Below are positions 1 through 19,197 of a DNA stretch of 64,000 bases, one piece after another (within the stretch, counting starts at the first letter, position 1; every line of letters starts with the position of its first letter). The position numbers were made by a program, and so were the translations under genes. Below the pieces are notes generated by a model, which was not told the origin of the DNA, searched no databases, and worked only from the letters and a program-made list of their open reading frames with translations. This DNA comes from Ecdyonurus torrentis (lineage: Eukaryota; Arthropoda; Insecta; Ephemeroptera; Heptageniidae): positions 30,000,129 through 30,064,128 of the forward strand of contig OX439133.1 of NCBI GenBank assembly GCA_949318235.1, given 5' to 3'.

Positions 1-313
1 AACTCAAAATACAGTGTTGCCAAATAGCTATGCTATGAAGTTTTAGCAAAAGTTAAACTCCTAGCATTTTTTTTTTTAGTGCAGAACCGTCACGGACTAT
101 TTATCCATGGTCTAGATGATAAAAATAAAGTGATATATAATCAAATAAAACAAAAGTAATATTACATCAATCACAAAAGCAAAAAATAATATTTAATATT
201 GAAATATAAAAATTTATTAATTCGTCTTTTGCTCCCCCCCCCCTCCCCTTATTAATAAGTAAAAAAAAAAAAACACGTTATATAAGAGGGCAACTAATAG
301 TGCTCTTCTATAG

Positions 314-3300
314 TGAACGACGTGAACGTGACTTCTTTACATGAAGAGGCTAACGATGCACGATTGGTTGGAACTGCAACAGTTGTCACTGACATGTCAC
401 CATATTTATTTGTGGTAAGTAGAATAGAATAGAATAGAATAGAATAGAATAGAATAGAATAGAATAGAATAGAATAGAATAGAATAGAATAGAATAGAAT
501 AGAATAGAATAGAATTGAATAGAATAGAATAGAATAGAATAGAATAGAATAGAATGGAATGGAATGGAATGGAATAGAATAGAATAGAATAGAATAGAAT
601 GGAATGGAATGGAATGGAATGGAATGGAATGGAATGGAATGGAATGGAATGGAATGGAACGGAACGGAACGGAACGGAACGGAACGGAACGGAACGGAAC
701 GGAACGGAACGGAACGGAACGGAACAGAACAGAATAGAATAGAATAGAATAGAATAGAATAGAATAGAATAGAATAGAATAGAATAGAATAGAATAGAAT
801 ATAACAACCATATAATAATAAAAAAAAAACATAACATTTTTAATATTTAGGTTGCGGTCTTAAGAAGCCCCAATGCGTTGCTGGGTGCCGGAGTTATTGC
901 TGGCAAGTGGGGCATTCTTACTTCTGGCCAGTTAGCAACCACTGTTAGGAACGGGTAAGTATCAATGAAGATCTTTTGAAGTAAAATATTGATTTATTAT
1001 TATTGTCCTATCTCATTTATTTGTAACATAATATCATACAAATGTCACAATTAAAAAATATTGAAAAATAATAATTATGATAAAAACTTTAATATGTAAA
1101 CAAACATTATTACTTGATTACCATAATAATATTATAACAGTAATATCTTTTAAAGGGTTTGGCTTTCATGTTACACCCTGTCATATAAGCAGTAAAGTGA
1201 CATTGAAAAGGAATTCGGCTTTTCAATGTCACTTTACTGTTTATATAACACGTACGGTGTAACACGAAAGCCAAAACCTTTCATTAAAACTTCCCGTGTA
1301 AAATAAGCTTTAAATTACAAACTCTTAGTAATATTTTTATTCTTAAATATAATTGCAGATAAGAAAATAAACATTTCAGTTTTTTCGCGTTAAAGGCGTA
1401 GAACAAAAAAACTTTGTAATATGCAAACATATCTAAAAATCAACATATATTTGGCTGGAGTCATTGATTTTTATATTTTTCCGTTTACAAATGGTGCGTG
1501 AGGACTGTGACGTCATAGCTATCCTGGTCCACGTGCGCTGTGACATCAATGTCCACACGCATTATTTTGTAAATGGAAATTAAATTAAAAATCGATGACT
1601 CCGGCCAAAACTATGTTGATTTGCAGGTATGTTAGAATATAAGACAAGCTTTTTTTTTTTTTTTTTGTTCAAAAAGTTATTCTTAACCTTTATGCATTTT
1701 TTTGCTTTCTTTTTAATTTGAGTTTTTCAAAATATTAATGCACCAAATTAATGTTAACCATGTTTTCAGTTTGACTGCTGGTAATGACTTTTTTGTCAAG
1801 TCAAATGGTTTGGATGTGTCATCAACCGGGAATGCATATAGAAGACGAGTTACTGCAGCTATCACTTACACTGGGTACAGTGCTACTACTAGAGTTAAAA
1901 ATTTGGGAATAATCAAGGTAATATTCTAAAAAAAAACTTTGAAGTGATGTCTTGCGGGTGTTTCAATTAATTTTTGAAAATTTATTCAAAGAAGGAAGGA
2001 AATTCAGGAAGTGCAAATAATATTATTCATGAACGGGATATAATTTTGTGTTACACTGTGTTTATAAGCAGTAAAGTAAACTGACATAGAAAAAGAATTA
2101 AGCTTGACTGGGACTCGAACCCGGATTTTTAGTTTCCCAGACACCTGCGTTAACCATTACGCTATCGAGACTCCTTACTCTCCAAGATCATTCACTGCTG
2201 ATAACAATGTCTCTCACATGTCTTCCCACTCCTTATGCTAACGCGTAGTCCAATAGAAACAACGATGCACCAAAAGTTGTGACATGACATCTGGAACTAC
2301 AAAGCTTCGTAAGCTTAACATTGTAGGTGTTGCGTGGGATGGCACTAGTGTTGCGTGGTCTACAAAAAAATTCCCGAAGATGGTAGATATGTGAGGGACA
2401 TGCTTGCCATGCGTACGTCTCCTTTGGAGCAACATATTAAACTGCTAGGCAGTCTTCATGGCGGGTGCTCTTTCGAGCTGTCTCCACGTAGAGGGTGGTT
2501 ATTCCTTTTCCAAAATCCTTTTCAATATTAGTTTATTGCTTATATGCACGATGTAACACGAAAGCCAAACCCTTTCATTAAAAATCCCCGTCTAAAATAG
2601 GCGTTAAATTCAAACTCCCAGTATTATTCATGTTCTAAACACAGGTGTGTCCTTACTTCCAAGACAACAGGGCTGCACCATTAGGACAGCCTAATCCTGT
2701 AGTGGCAGGACAAGAAGGAATTATTATATCCTGGGGCAAAAATCCTGGCGTGGCAGGTCAAATGGTAAGGCAATCAAGGTTTCACGTATTCTATTTGAAG
2801 GTCAAAACGTTCTTTCCTTGAAACGAAAAGAAATAACGTTTTTTTTTATTTCTAAAGATTTCTGTGTAAAATGTTTTTTTCCCCCACAATATTGAGAAAT
2901 TAGACCAATATTACAGTAAAGACCTCAAAATAGTCCAACTACCATGAACTTTTATATATGAATGTGCCAAATTTTTAAGAAAGTTCCCAAAATTATTCAA
3001 TTGTGTCTATTCATACGATACCCATAATGCTAATAATTGTTATAATAAAAAAACAGAGAGGCCCTCTCTAAGCCAGAAGGGACCTGAATACTGAATTTCC
3101 CTTATTTATAATGCATCAAGATTCAAAAACCATTCTATATATAAGAATATTTCCTTTAAAACTAATATTTCAAATAAAAAAGGTTTTACAATATCAATGA
3201 TTTTCTTGCCACTAATAAGCAGTAAAAAAAGTATAATATGCTTACATATTATGTATAATTTTATTTCTTATTACTAATATTATTATTAATTGTGCATGCG

Positions 3301-4409
3301 TTGATAATTATTATACGTCATGGAACGTAATACAATCTTTTAAATTAAAATATAGTTTCAAGGAAGGATACAATTACATTCACTGATAATAATTATTTTA
3401 AAAATAGAAATTAGAATTGTAGTTTTAAAATGTTCCTATGAAATGTAAATTTAATAAATGGATTTGATAATTTCAGAAAGAACTCCGCAGTATCACGCAA
3501 ACAGTAGACACTGATGCAAACTGTGCATTTTCAAGTTCTTCTACTGTTGAAAGTAGACCTTATGAAACAACGAATTTCTGCGTTTTAGCATCTGCCAATG
3601 CTGCCTGTACAGTACGTGTGGCATTTAGTTTATTTTAAAATAAAGAAATATTTAAAAAGTAATAATTTCGTAAATAATAAACGACCAAAAGAACAAAAAG
3701 TTGAATGAATGAATGAATGAATGAATGAATGAATGAATGAATGAATGAATGAATGAATGAATGAATGAATGAATGAATGAATGAATGAATGAATGAATGA
3801 ATGAATGAATGAATGAATGAATGAATGAATGAATGAATGAATGAATGAATGAATCAATGAATCAATGAATCAATGAATCAATCAATGAATCAATCAATGA
3901 ATCAATCAATGAATCAATGAATCAATGAATCAATGAATCAATCAATGAATCAATCAATGAATCAATGAATCAATGAATGTATCAATGAACTATTATAATA
4001 GTTAAAAAAATGTAGATCCCTGAATCAATGAAAGAATCAATGAATGTTTTAGTAATTAAATCAATGCATGATACAATAAATCAATGAATGGGTCAATTAA
4101 TGAATTGATAAATAAAATATTGATTGATTGGCACAGTCTTTTCTAGACAGAATAGTTGCAAAATCTCTGTCTTCTCTTTCCGTAATGTTAAATAAAAGTA
4201 AAGGAATAAATGAATAAGAATCAGTAATATTTTTACACTCTAACATACTCTTTGATTCTCAGGATGACACCGGAGCTCCGTTCATCAGCTCTGGTAAAGT
4301 TGTGGGTATTCTGGACGAAGATGCATGTGGAAACACCTCAGGAGATACCTACACTGAACTAGACTCAGTGTATATTACCTGGGCAACCACTAATACAGCA
4401 ACACAATAA
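314..4409 (+). CDS. Serine protease homolog 1 (catalytically inactive trypsin fold), 5' partial
   Basis: Six exons with GT-AG borders and consistent phases: 314-414, 851-954, 1770-1917, 2645-2764, 3477-3611, 4263-4409 (TAA). They give about 251 residues. The signal exon should lie upstream of the window, since 314 opens in phase 1. The chain aligns along the chymotrypsin/trypsin fold. DAR|LVGTATVV matches the R|IVGG activation site. WGILTSGQL replaces W-VLTAAHC (His57 to Gln), KNLGIIK replaces NDIALLK (Asp102 to Asn), and CTDDTGAP replaces CQGDSGGP (Ser195 to Thr). S1-pocket Asp189 is Ala. The Cys42-Cys58 pair is lost, while Cys168-Cys182 and Cys191-Cys220 equivalents remain. It is therefore almost certainly a non-catalytic secreted homolog. 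It could act as a binding or regulatory protein, but the role is unknown. Splicing was read by eye; exon boundaries are strong because every phase closes. Confidence 0.85.
415..850 (+). other. SPH1 intron almost entirely filled by a microsatellite
   Basis: The donor gtaagt is at 415-420 and the pentamer array begins at 421. The array ends near 800, leaving about 50 nt before the acceptor taatatttag. Confidence 0.85.
421..800. repeat. Pentanucleotide microsatellite (AATAG / GGAAT / GGAAC mosaic)
   Basis: Blocks of AGAAT, GGAAT and GGAAC repeats, then AGAAT again. The variant blocks are nested inside the commoner unit. The open reading frames here (FYSIL repeats) are repeat artefacts. Confidence 0.97.
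1150..1287. repeat. Foldback MITE, family J, short form (SPH1 intron)
   Basis: The element runs from TTAAAGGGTTTGGCTTTC to its inverted partner GAAAGCCAAAACCTTTC and is palindromic around AAGGAATTCGGCTTTTC. It shares ends with the longer element at 2040-2581. Confidence 0.75.
1390..1690. repeat. Diverged foldback MITE, family B
   Basis: Begins TTAAAGGCGTAGAAC and holds GGAGTCATTGATTTT, a central TGACGTCA, and the inverted GATGACTCCGGCC. It is a degraded relative of the 316-bp copies at 4857 and 63149. The right end is unclear because of a T-run. Confidence 0.7.
2040..2581. repeat. Foldback element, family J, long form with tRNA-like core
   Basis: The left end (about 2040) carries GTGTTACACTGTGTTTATAAGC and the right end is GAAAGCCAAACCCTTTC then TTAA at 2578. 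The same ends flank the short copy at 1150-1287. Inside, 2102-2173 is tRNA-like on the minus strand. Confidence 0.65.
2102..2173 (-). repeat. tRNA-like (tRNA-Pro GGG-like) SINE head
   Basis: On the minus strand, box A-like TAGCGTAATGGTTAACGC and box B GGGTTCGAGTCCC are present. The anticodon-loop region reads CTGGGAA. Acceptor-stem pairing is poor, so this is a SINE-type relic and not a functional tRNA. A sibling is at 46546-46619. Confidence 0.6.
3703..3990. repeat. (GAAT)n microsatellite with degenerate tail
   Basis: Pure GAAT units to about 3853, then alternating ATCA/ATGA units, in the last SPH1 intron. Confidence 0.97.
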
Positions 4410-4410
4410 A
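4405..4410 (+). promoter_or_regulatory. Polyadenylation signal of SPH1
   Basis: AATAAA overlaps the TAA stop codon, and further AATAAT/AATAAA-like runs follow within 40 nt. Confidence 0.5.
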
Positions 4411-4856
4411 ATAATACTAACAAATAATAATAATAAAAATAAAAAAAAAATTTGAAATGTACAATCAAATTAGTCAAATATATTATTATACCAGCAAAAT
4501 TAATGATTCGTTTTTTTTTTTTTTACCATAAAACTATTTAGGAATTGCAGAGAAGCGTTTAATTCATTATCTTTCATTAAAAATTGAATTCTATTAGCAT
4601 ATGAAAATGAAATTGTATTAAATGGAGTTTTGCGCTTTTGCGTCAAATAAAATCTCCATCTGATCACAGTGTATGGCTATAAGCAAATAAGAATTTACTT
4701 TGTTATGAAAAAGACTCGTTTGTTTTAATGTTAGATTGGTTATTGCATAGAAAGAATAAATTACGTTGTTTATTCTATATTTAAGTCAAATATCGCTAAA
4801 TTAGAAAAAAAAATCTTATTACATAGTCTTATAGAAGTTTAATTTAACTTAAGTCA

Positions 4857-5172
4857 TTAAAGGCGTAGAACACCTTGAACAAAAAAGTTGCCTAATATCC
4901 TAACAAACCTGAAAATCAACGTTGATTTGGCCGGAGTCATTGATTTCTAATTTATTTTGCATTCACAAAATGCCGCTGCCGGTCACTGACGTCACAGCTC
5001 ACCCGGTTTACTTGCGCGTGGACCAGGCGAGCTGTGACGTCAGTGACCGGCAGCGGCATTTTGTGAATGCAAAATAAATTAGAAATCAATGACTCCGGCC
5101 AAATCAACGTTGATTTTCAGGTTTGTTATGATATTAGGCAACTTTTTTGTACAAGGTGTTCTACGCCTTTAA
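4857..5172. repeat. Foldback MITE, family B, intact (316 bp)
   Basis: TTAAAGGCGTAGAACACC...GGTGTTCTACGCCTTTAA. The arms are nearly perfect inverted copies of about 140 nt around a short centre (acccggtttacttgcgcg). Each arm holds a TGACGTCA. A copy of identical length sits at 63149-63464. Confidence 0.92.
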
Positions 5173-5990
5173 GTATTTCTATAATATTGATTAACAACAT
5201 TACATAAAGTAACGTTATGATTATAGATCAACAACTATTATATAATATTATAACTATATAACGTTACTTTTCAGATTTTTTTACTTTATACTGATCTCTG
5301 AAAAGAAAAATTGACGAGGCAAGAGAAAAAAGTAACAAAAACTTGTTTACTTATGAAATAAGTAAATGTATAAGTAAAATAATAACTTCATATATATTTA
5401 AACCTATGAAGAAGTGATAATAAATACTTTTTTTTAAAGCTGTCTGCGTTATAGTTGGGGACAAATTAGACTTAACTTTTTCGTTACGTCTTAAATAAAA
5501 TAAACATGGAAAATTTAGGAAACGACTGTGCAGATTCTAACAACAATATTTCGTCGGCTTAGAATTTAAGTGTCGTATGTCAAAAAAAAATTAATGCGAT
5601 TTTGAACCCCATGTTATCTCTGCATAGAGCTGAGAATTGCATCAATTTTTTATATGTACAACAAGTAAACTCTAAGCCGACGATTTATGCTATTTAATAG
5701 ATTACATATGTAATATAGTATGAATATTTTTGTATCTTTTTAGTTCCAGGCCGATTTAAAAATTATTTCAGTATTTTAAATTTTATCATACGTTATTGTG
5801 CGTCTCTCAGAAGACCAAAATATGTATTTTTGTCAACATTTGCTTTCTTACTGTTACGATTTCCTTACCTACTCTTGCATGCTCAGAATAGCTCAAATTA
5901 ATTAATAAAAAACAAATAATGTATAAACTTACTTTGGTAGAAGGTAAAGCCAAATAGTAATTACCAATTATCATACATTGCACAGAAACT
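5173..5990. other. Intergenic AT-rich DNA with a small inverted repeat
   Basis: No coding signal. An inverted pair (TCGTCGGCTTAGAATTTAAG near 5553 and AACTCTAAGCCGACGA near 5668) marks a small palindromic element at about 5545-5690. Confidence 0.6.
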
Positions 5991-5995
5991 ACGTA

Positions 5996-6240
5996 AAGCT
6001 GGCATGGCTGAGTAGTAAAGACAGCTTCTTACTCCTAATCATCGAGTTCACAGGTTCAAGACACTGGCTTAAAGTCAAGTGTGAGAAAGAGCACAACACA
6101 TTTCGCAGGGCGAGTTTATGTACTTGACGATGTACAGCATCTCTGGAGGTGCATGATAGATGAAACAAGTCTGCATAGACGTTTCCACGGGTTCTCCAGT
6201 CTATCATAGTGAATGCCGGGCTGAACCTTTAGAAAGGATG
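5996..6240 (+). repeat. tRNA-derived SINE (SINE-4)
   Basis: The head has box A-like GGCTGAGTAGTAAAGAC and box B-like GGTTCAAGACACT. The body contains AGTGTGAGAAAGAGCACAAC. The same body appears inverted at about 16615-16692, so this is a dispersed family. Confidence 0.6.
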
Positions 6241-6264
6241 ACCCATGTATGACATCGACTACAT

Positions 6265-6530
6265 GAAGTCATACTAAATGCGCTTCAATGTCATACTGGA
6301 TCAATTAACAAAATTGCTCAGCATTGGAAAAACTTTGTTTTTGCCTTCTTTTTTTTTATGAAATAATTTTTTTCTCACATAATGTACATGAGACACTATA
6401 GCGCAATCTATTAATTGCTTCAATGCTTTCAAAAATATTGCTAAGTAAAAAATAAAATAACTGAGTCATTTACTCATTTACCGGCTCAGGTTACTAAGTG
6501 ATCCAACATGGCGTTGTCTATGTCTTGAAG
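6265..6530. repeat. Degraded MITE family C copy
   Basis: Diverged match to the family with GCTCAGCAT, CTCAAAAATATTGCTAAG and GATCCAACATGGCG, also seen complete at 26643, 48921 and 54375. Confidence 0.65.
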
Positions 6531-6822
6531 GGATTCAAGTAAAACACAGCATAACAACAATAACAAGAAACGGCAAATAAAAAGGTTCTGTGATAAATAT
6601 GCAGAAAATGCTTCAATTTTTAAAAATGACAAAGCATATTTTAAAATTATGATGAATGGTATCATAATCAGTTCACAAAATATTTACTAACAATTTAGCA
6701 TTATTAAGATGCCATGTTGATGAATAATGTAGGTTTTTGATTGACTGGTGAAATTTAACGTTGTGATATTTTGTCTATTTAAAACAAATTAACGAAACTG
6801 GAATTTTTTTAGTATGTTAAAT

Positions 6823-6874
6823 ATGTTTCTACGTTGTGAATGTTTTTTTAGGTTTCTGATGTTTTTTACTTTGG
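6823..6874 (+). CDS. Candidate signal-peptide exon of SPH2
   Basis: ATG followed by 17 codons (MFLRCECFFRFLMFFTL) ends in TTGG|gtgagt, phase 1. This is the phase needed by the SPH2 exon opening at 7418, and the join would read ..TLVSGETL. The peptide is short and hydrophobic like a signal sequence. The region is T-rich and such peptides arise by chance, so only a transcript would settle it. Confidence 0.35.
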
Positions 6875-7029
6875 GTGAGTTTTAAATTCTACCTTTTTTT
6901 ATTATTTATTTATTTTTATTATTCTATTGCTGAAACAAAAGCTGAGAGTTCAAACAAAGCTAATTTTTTTAATGATATTGAGTTATAGTTATTGTGAGAT
7001 TGAGTAAAAACGACTCCTTTTCAAAAATG

Positions 7030-7285
7030 CATTAAAGACGTTATTTGAACAAAAAATCTGTCTAATATCCTAACAAGCCTGAAAATGAATGTATATTGGG
7101 CAGAAATCATTGATTTCAAATTTATTTTCCGGTCACAAAATGGTTCGTGCGGACTATGATGCCACAGCTTGGGTAGTCCACGCGTTCGTAAAACAAGTGA
7201 GAATCAATTTCACGTTCCACACGTACCATTATATGAAAGGGAAAAAAAACTCAATTACTCGTGGCAAATCAAAATGCTGAAAATC
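7030..7285. repeat. Degraded MITE family B copy
   Basis: Contains CCTAACAAGCCTGAAAATGAA, ATCATTGATTTCAAATTTATT and a changed centre. The left part of the B element is preserved and the right part is lost. Confidence 0.6.
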
Positions 7286-7417
7286 CCATTAATCTACAAA
7301 TTTTTTTTATTATTTTTTTTTATAAACTAATTATTTATATTTTCATTAAATTTGATGTATAATATTGTTGAATAAAAAGAATTGCTCCTTTAAATAAAAT
7401 GTATCCAACATTTTCAG

Positions 7418-14457
<7,040 letters not shown>

Positions 14458-14480
14458 TCATATCAGAAATTTACCTCTAT

Positions 14481-14486
14481 AATAAA
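14481..14486 (+). promoter_or_regulatory. Polyadenylation signal of SPH2
   Basis: AATAAA, 24 nt after the stop codon. Confidence 0.6.
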
Positions 14487-14717
14487 ATAATAATACTTCA
14501 TTTTTCATTTTGTTATTACACTCCCTCAAAATATTATTTGTAACACGCTGACAATAAGAGCAAAACCCGTTACAGTGACCTCGAATTTACGTCACAGAAA
14601 CACTTACTCTCACGCTAGCTTGGTGTTATTGTTATCATTGTATTATTTATTTTACTACAGTTCTGTTGCCGTAAAAAAACATTTAACATTATATACGTAA
14701 AATAGTAAGTCGAGTAG

Positions 14718-14719
<2 letters not shown>

Positions 14720-14762
<43 letters not shown>
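14720..14762. repeat. (GA)n microsatellite
   Basis: Pure GA run in the SPH2-lectin intergenic region. Confidence 0.95.
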
Positions 14763-14765
<3 letters not shown>

Positions 14766-15159
14766 CAAACTTGAACCAAACTAGAGTGATGGCAAAAGTT
14801 TAGCAATGACGCTATGATTACATATAAGTTCATGATCGCTGTAACGGCTTTTGCTCTCAACGCGTTATTAATTAAAATTATGAGACCGTATTTTCGGGAG
14901 TTTTTTAATACTCACTATTGAAATGTCATCGTTGACTACTCCTTTAAAAAATATATAAATACATGATACAATAATAATATTGTGATTGTAATTATACAAT
15001 CTTTCATGGGCTATACAGAAGAGAAGCTAATACCCCATGAGGTTACTGGAAAAGACTCTGAGAATCCATACACATTTTGTGTCCAGTCAACCTTGGTTGC
15101 AAATTGTTCTTGTGTTATCTAGGGCTCTTATATTTACCTAGTCTACAGCAAGTTTGGTT

Positions 15160-15470
15160 ATAGGTGATGATGAATGGATAGGCAGGAAATATGAGTGAAA
15201 TGGTGAAACGTCCCGAGATTCTCTCTATTGCGTGATGTAGGGTCACTACTGCCTACATCAGGACGATCGGAGACATGCATACACACAGGCATACACACCT
15301 CTCCTACCGATGACTCATGACACAATAGCACACGCATCAACCTCATATGCAAAGATCACAAGTGCACTCCGCCAGCATACACGGCCTTGTAAAAGCCGCA
15401 CAGCCTGGGAGTCGAACCAGTGACCCTTCGCACACGAAGCAGACACGCTACCACTGCGCCACGGCCTCGG
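15160..15470 (-). repeat. tRNA-derived SINE (SINE-2)
   Basis: On the minus strand the head reads GGCCGTGGCGCAGTGGTAGC (box A) and ends GGTTCGACTCCCAGGCTG (box B). A non-tRNA body runs down to about 15160. The adjacent (GAAT)n lies upstream of the head. Confidence 0.7.
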
Positions 15471-15520
15471 ATATAAATAACTATAAATAACTAAATAAAC
15501 AAACAAATAAATTAATAAAT

Positions 15521-15860
15521 CAATAAATGAATGAATGAATGAATGAATGAATGAATGAATGAATGAATGAATGAATGAATGAATGAATGAATGAATGAAT
15601 GAATGAATGAATGAATGAATGAATGAATGAATGAATGAATGAATGAATGAATGAATGAATGAATGAATGAATGAATGAATGAATGAATGAATGAATGAAT
15701 GAATGAATGAATGAATGAATGAATGAATGAATGAATGAATGAATGAATGAATGAATGAATGAATGAATGAATGAATGAATGAATGAATGAATGAATGAAT
15801 GAATGAATGAATGAATGAATGAATGAATGAATGAATGAATGAATGAATGAATGAATGAAT
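15521..15860. repeat. (GAAT)n microsatellite
   Basis: About 85 uninterrupted GAAT units. Confidence 0.98.
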
Positions 15861-16044
15861 AAATATGAGTTCATGACTTCACTACCTGTTCACGACAGTG
15901 ATTATAATTCTTAATTACGATTATTTTTTAGAAATAAAGTTTCCTTCGTATTTACATTTCTTCAGGTGAATATTATCAGCTAAATATTTAAGACTTGCAT
16001 CTTCTCCTTAGTACTTCAAGACATTGACTTATCGACAGGTACAA

Positions 16045-16367
16045 GGAAACCACACACATAGCCCGGCTACAGCTTAATATACAGCCTGACATTCTCCAAT
16101 ACTGTCTAGATAAACAGTGGAAACGTCTAGGCAGACTGGATGTAGCAATGATATCAGTCATATTAAGAAGTCATATTTACAAAAATTTCTGGAATTAGTC
16201 CTTTGTTTGTTACTAAAATTGTGAATAGATTCACTGAAAGTAATAAAAAAATATATATATTATTGCCTCTATGGAATCAAATTCCATCTAAATTAAAAAT
16301 TTTCACCAATAAAAATAATATGAAAAAGAATATAAATAAATATTTTGTTGATAATCTTTATAAATAA
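16045..16367 (+). pseudogene. LINE ORF2 C-terminal relic
   Basis: One frame ends LLPLWNQIPSKLKIF..YFVDNLYK then TAA at 16365-16367. This resembles the LWNxLPxxL...FK..L..Y end typical of non-LTR retrotransposon ORF2 proteins. Upstream sequence (about 16045-16200) is too decayed to translate cleanly. Confidence 0.5.
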
Positions 16368-16568
16368 ACCTTAATAGCAATATAATTTTTTCCTTTGATT
16401 GTTTTTTTATTATTATTTTTTATTCATACGGTGATAGCTGATAATAATAATTGAATTTTTTTTTCATGTATGTAAAAAATGTGTCATAGACATGATATAT
16501 TAAAAAAAAAAAAATGTTAACCGACCGATACGGCTTTACCTTGGTTGAATTTTGTAATATATTGTGTT

Positions 16569-16574
<6 letters not shown>

Positions 16575-16602
<28 letters not shown>

Positions 16603-16700
16603 CATGCACTTCCCGATATGCTGTACGTCTTCATGTAAACATGGCTTGTGCAATGTGTTGTGCTCTCTCTCACACTTGACGTACGCACCTTTACAGAACT
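16575..16700 (-). repeat. SINE-4 body fragment
   Basis: The reverse complement contains CAAGTGTGAGAGAGAGCACA and ACGTACAGCAT, matching the SINE at 5996-6240. A long A-run precedes it. Confidence 0.6.
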
Positions 16701-16721
16701 TTATTCCTTCGTTTTTTACAC

Positions 16722-16985
16722 AATGGAGGTTATTGGTTAAAAACAAATCTTAAAAAAATTCTATATAGCTTAAAGCAAAAATATGTCTAGTATGTATCAT
16801 ATAATTTTTCAGGAATCAGTGCAGTAGTTTTCTCAAAACCTACAAAATAAAATAAAATAAAAAAATAAAAAATAAAAGTTAAAGGTGTTTTTCCACATAA
16901 GCGTAATGTTAAATTATAGCTAGGGGACCCTTATAGCTTTTCCAGTGTTTTCCCACGCACTAAACCGATAAGCTCTATTAGTCAA
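16722..16985. repeat. MITE family A copy (diverged)
   Basis: ATGGAGGTTATTGGTT at the left, TAGGGGACCCTTA, and AAACCGATAAGCTC at the right, matching the A elements at 18821 and 51841. Confidence 0.7.
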
Positions 16986-17279
16986 CGTTTAACCTAACAA
17001 CCTTGTTTGAAAACTATGTCATAATATTTATGTTGTAAAACTGCAGCAATAAAATATATCACCATTTGTCATCTAATATTACATTTGTAATACAAAATTG
17101 AAATAGAAAAAAAAAATTATCCAGCGGAAGCCTACAGTCATAAAAGTAAGGTAAATAAAAACTGCATGTCAAATTGATGAATGATGCACTTGCTTCCAGC
17201 TGTAACTATTTTTATCATCATCAAGGTAATTTTTATAATATTAGTATATTTAATAAAAAAAATGAGAAATTTTAAATTT

Positions 17280-17557
17280 TAAGGCGTCGAACACCTTCAA
17301 CAATTTTTTTGGCCTTACTTAGTCATTGATTTATAATTTAATTTACATTTGCCAAAAGACAGATGCGGGTTGATGACATCACAACTCACTAGTCAACGCA
17401 CACCCCTCGCGAGCAGTGAGTCATAAACCTGCATAATATGCCATTTCTTGAGTGGAAAATAAATTAGAAATAAATTACTTCGACCAAATCAACGTTGATA
17501 TTTAGGTATGTTAGGATATTAGACATTTTTTTTTTCAAGGTGTTCTACACATTTAAT
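17280..17557. repeat. MITE family B copy (diverged)
   Basis: TTAAGGCGTCGAACACCTTC...AAGGTGTTCTACACATTTAA, with AAATCAACGTTGATATTTAG in the right arm. Confidence 0.75.
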
Positions 17558-17811
17558 CAAATCGTTATTGAGCTATATAATTTCAAATACCATATTCCGA
17601 CTAACATTTTTGGGGACTATTTTGAAAAAAAGAGAGACAGTTTTTCACTTTTTAATTAAGGCTGTCAAATTTCAAGAGATTTGCGGCGCTTGCACAATGC
17701 GAAGGAAATTATTCTTATTTTATTCTGGATGGACTTAAAAATTCTGAAAAAATTCTTCAAAATTATACATCTCTACTCAACACTGTAAGTATTTCTTTTA
17801 ATAAAATTAGG

Positions 17812-17817
<6 letters not shown>

Positions 17818-17878
<61 letters not shown>
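17818..17878. repeat. (AT)n microsatellite
   Basis: Pure TA run. Confidence 0.97.
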
Positions 17879-17879
<1 letters not shown>

Positions 17880-17995
17880 TACTTATGGCAGTTACACTCC
17901 CGGAATCCATAAAGTTAGCATCAAAGACGATGCTGCGTCCTAAAGAATTGAATTCAATGCTACTTTTACCTGAAATTTTTTTTCCTACTCTTTTC

Positions 17996-18330
17996 TTAAA
18001 GGCATAGAAAACATGGAAACAACATGTTCTAAATATGAAATGAGATCTACACAACTGATGTTTTTTTTTAACCAGAATGTAAATGTGGCCCCACAAGAAA
18101 GCTTTAAAAAAATGTAAAGTATGCAATTTGCGTGAATATTCGTGTTTATGACGTCATAAACAGGCAAAAACTTGTATAAAAATGTTATGCGGGTAGCATA
18201 AATCGAAATTTTCTGATCACTGCTACGGCGCTACAGTTGGGTTTTGAGACTAATTAATGTTATTTATGTAAGTCCCATCAAGTGTTTTGTTATGTAAATG
18301 CAAATGTTTTCATGTTGTCTATGCCTTTAA
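17996..18330. repeat. MITE family D copy
   Basis: TTAAAGGCATAGAAAACATG...CATGTTGTCTATGCCTTTAA, with internal ATGACGTCATAAAC. Other copies lie at about 31620, 35749 and 56982. Confidence 0.85.
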
Positions 18331-18493
18331 GAAAGTGGAATCGTCTTTGATTTTAACTTTATGAAGTTCACTAGTGTACATGTATCCTGTATTTTGCAAT
18401 AGACCCCTTGTACAGCCTTGCGCTTTGTCGCCATGTTTGTGGTGTCTAATGCATTGTCTAGCATAGGAGAAACATCATTTCTCCTAATTTTTA

Positions 18494-18540
18494 ACACACA
18501 CACACACACTCTCACACACACACATACACACACACACACA

Positions 18541-18605
<65 letters not shown>
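18494..18605. repeat. (CA)n microsatellite
   Basis: CA repeats with a few CT and TA interruptions. Confidence 0.97.
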
Positions 18606-18609
<4 letters not shown>

Positions 18610-18820
18610 AATTAAGGCTATTGATTAAGGTTTTGATTGAGGTTTGAAGCTTCTTTTGCTATTAAAAAAATTATGTTTTTTACTACAATGGGTTTAATAA
18701 ACTTTCCAGAAAAGAAAGAATGAATTAAAAATAAAAGCATGTAAGTACTATAGAAATAATTAAATTTTGTTAAATACTTTGGAATGTAAAATGCAGTGTA
18801 AATATTTTTATTTTTGTGAA

Positions 18821-19026
18821 TGGAGATTATCGGTTTAAAAAACTTACTATGGCTTGAAACACATAAAAGCATGTCTAGTATTTCTCAATTAAAATTCTCC
18901 GGAATCGGTGGAGCAGTTTTTTCAAAAATCGCAAAAAAAACGTGTTTTTCCCCATAAGCGTAATGTTAAATTAGGGGACCCAGAGCTTTCCCCGCGTCAC
19001 CCCGCGCGCTAAACCGATAACCTCCA
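18821..19026. repeat. MITE family A copy
   Basis: TGGAGATTATCGGTTTAAAA...CTAAACCGATAACCTCCA terminal inverted repeats, with internal GTTAAATTAGGGGACCC. Confidence 0.85.
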
Positions 19027-19197
19027 TTGGCATTTTCTTTTCTTTCAAGTTTATTTAATATTGAGTCTAAAAAAGACTTTGCGCTTTTATAGTTAGTGGC
19101 ATCATGATTTTTTGTCCACATCGGATAATTAAAAGCAAAGTGATTATGCTTGTGCAAAGCTTTTTCTTTATGAAACTTATACGTGTATAAGGTCTAT

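Noticed and set aside
386..837. Long FYSILFYSI reading frames
   Set aside because: Translations of the pentamer microsatellite; real splice sites place this in an SPH1 intron.
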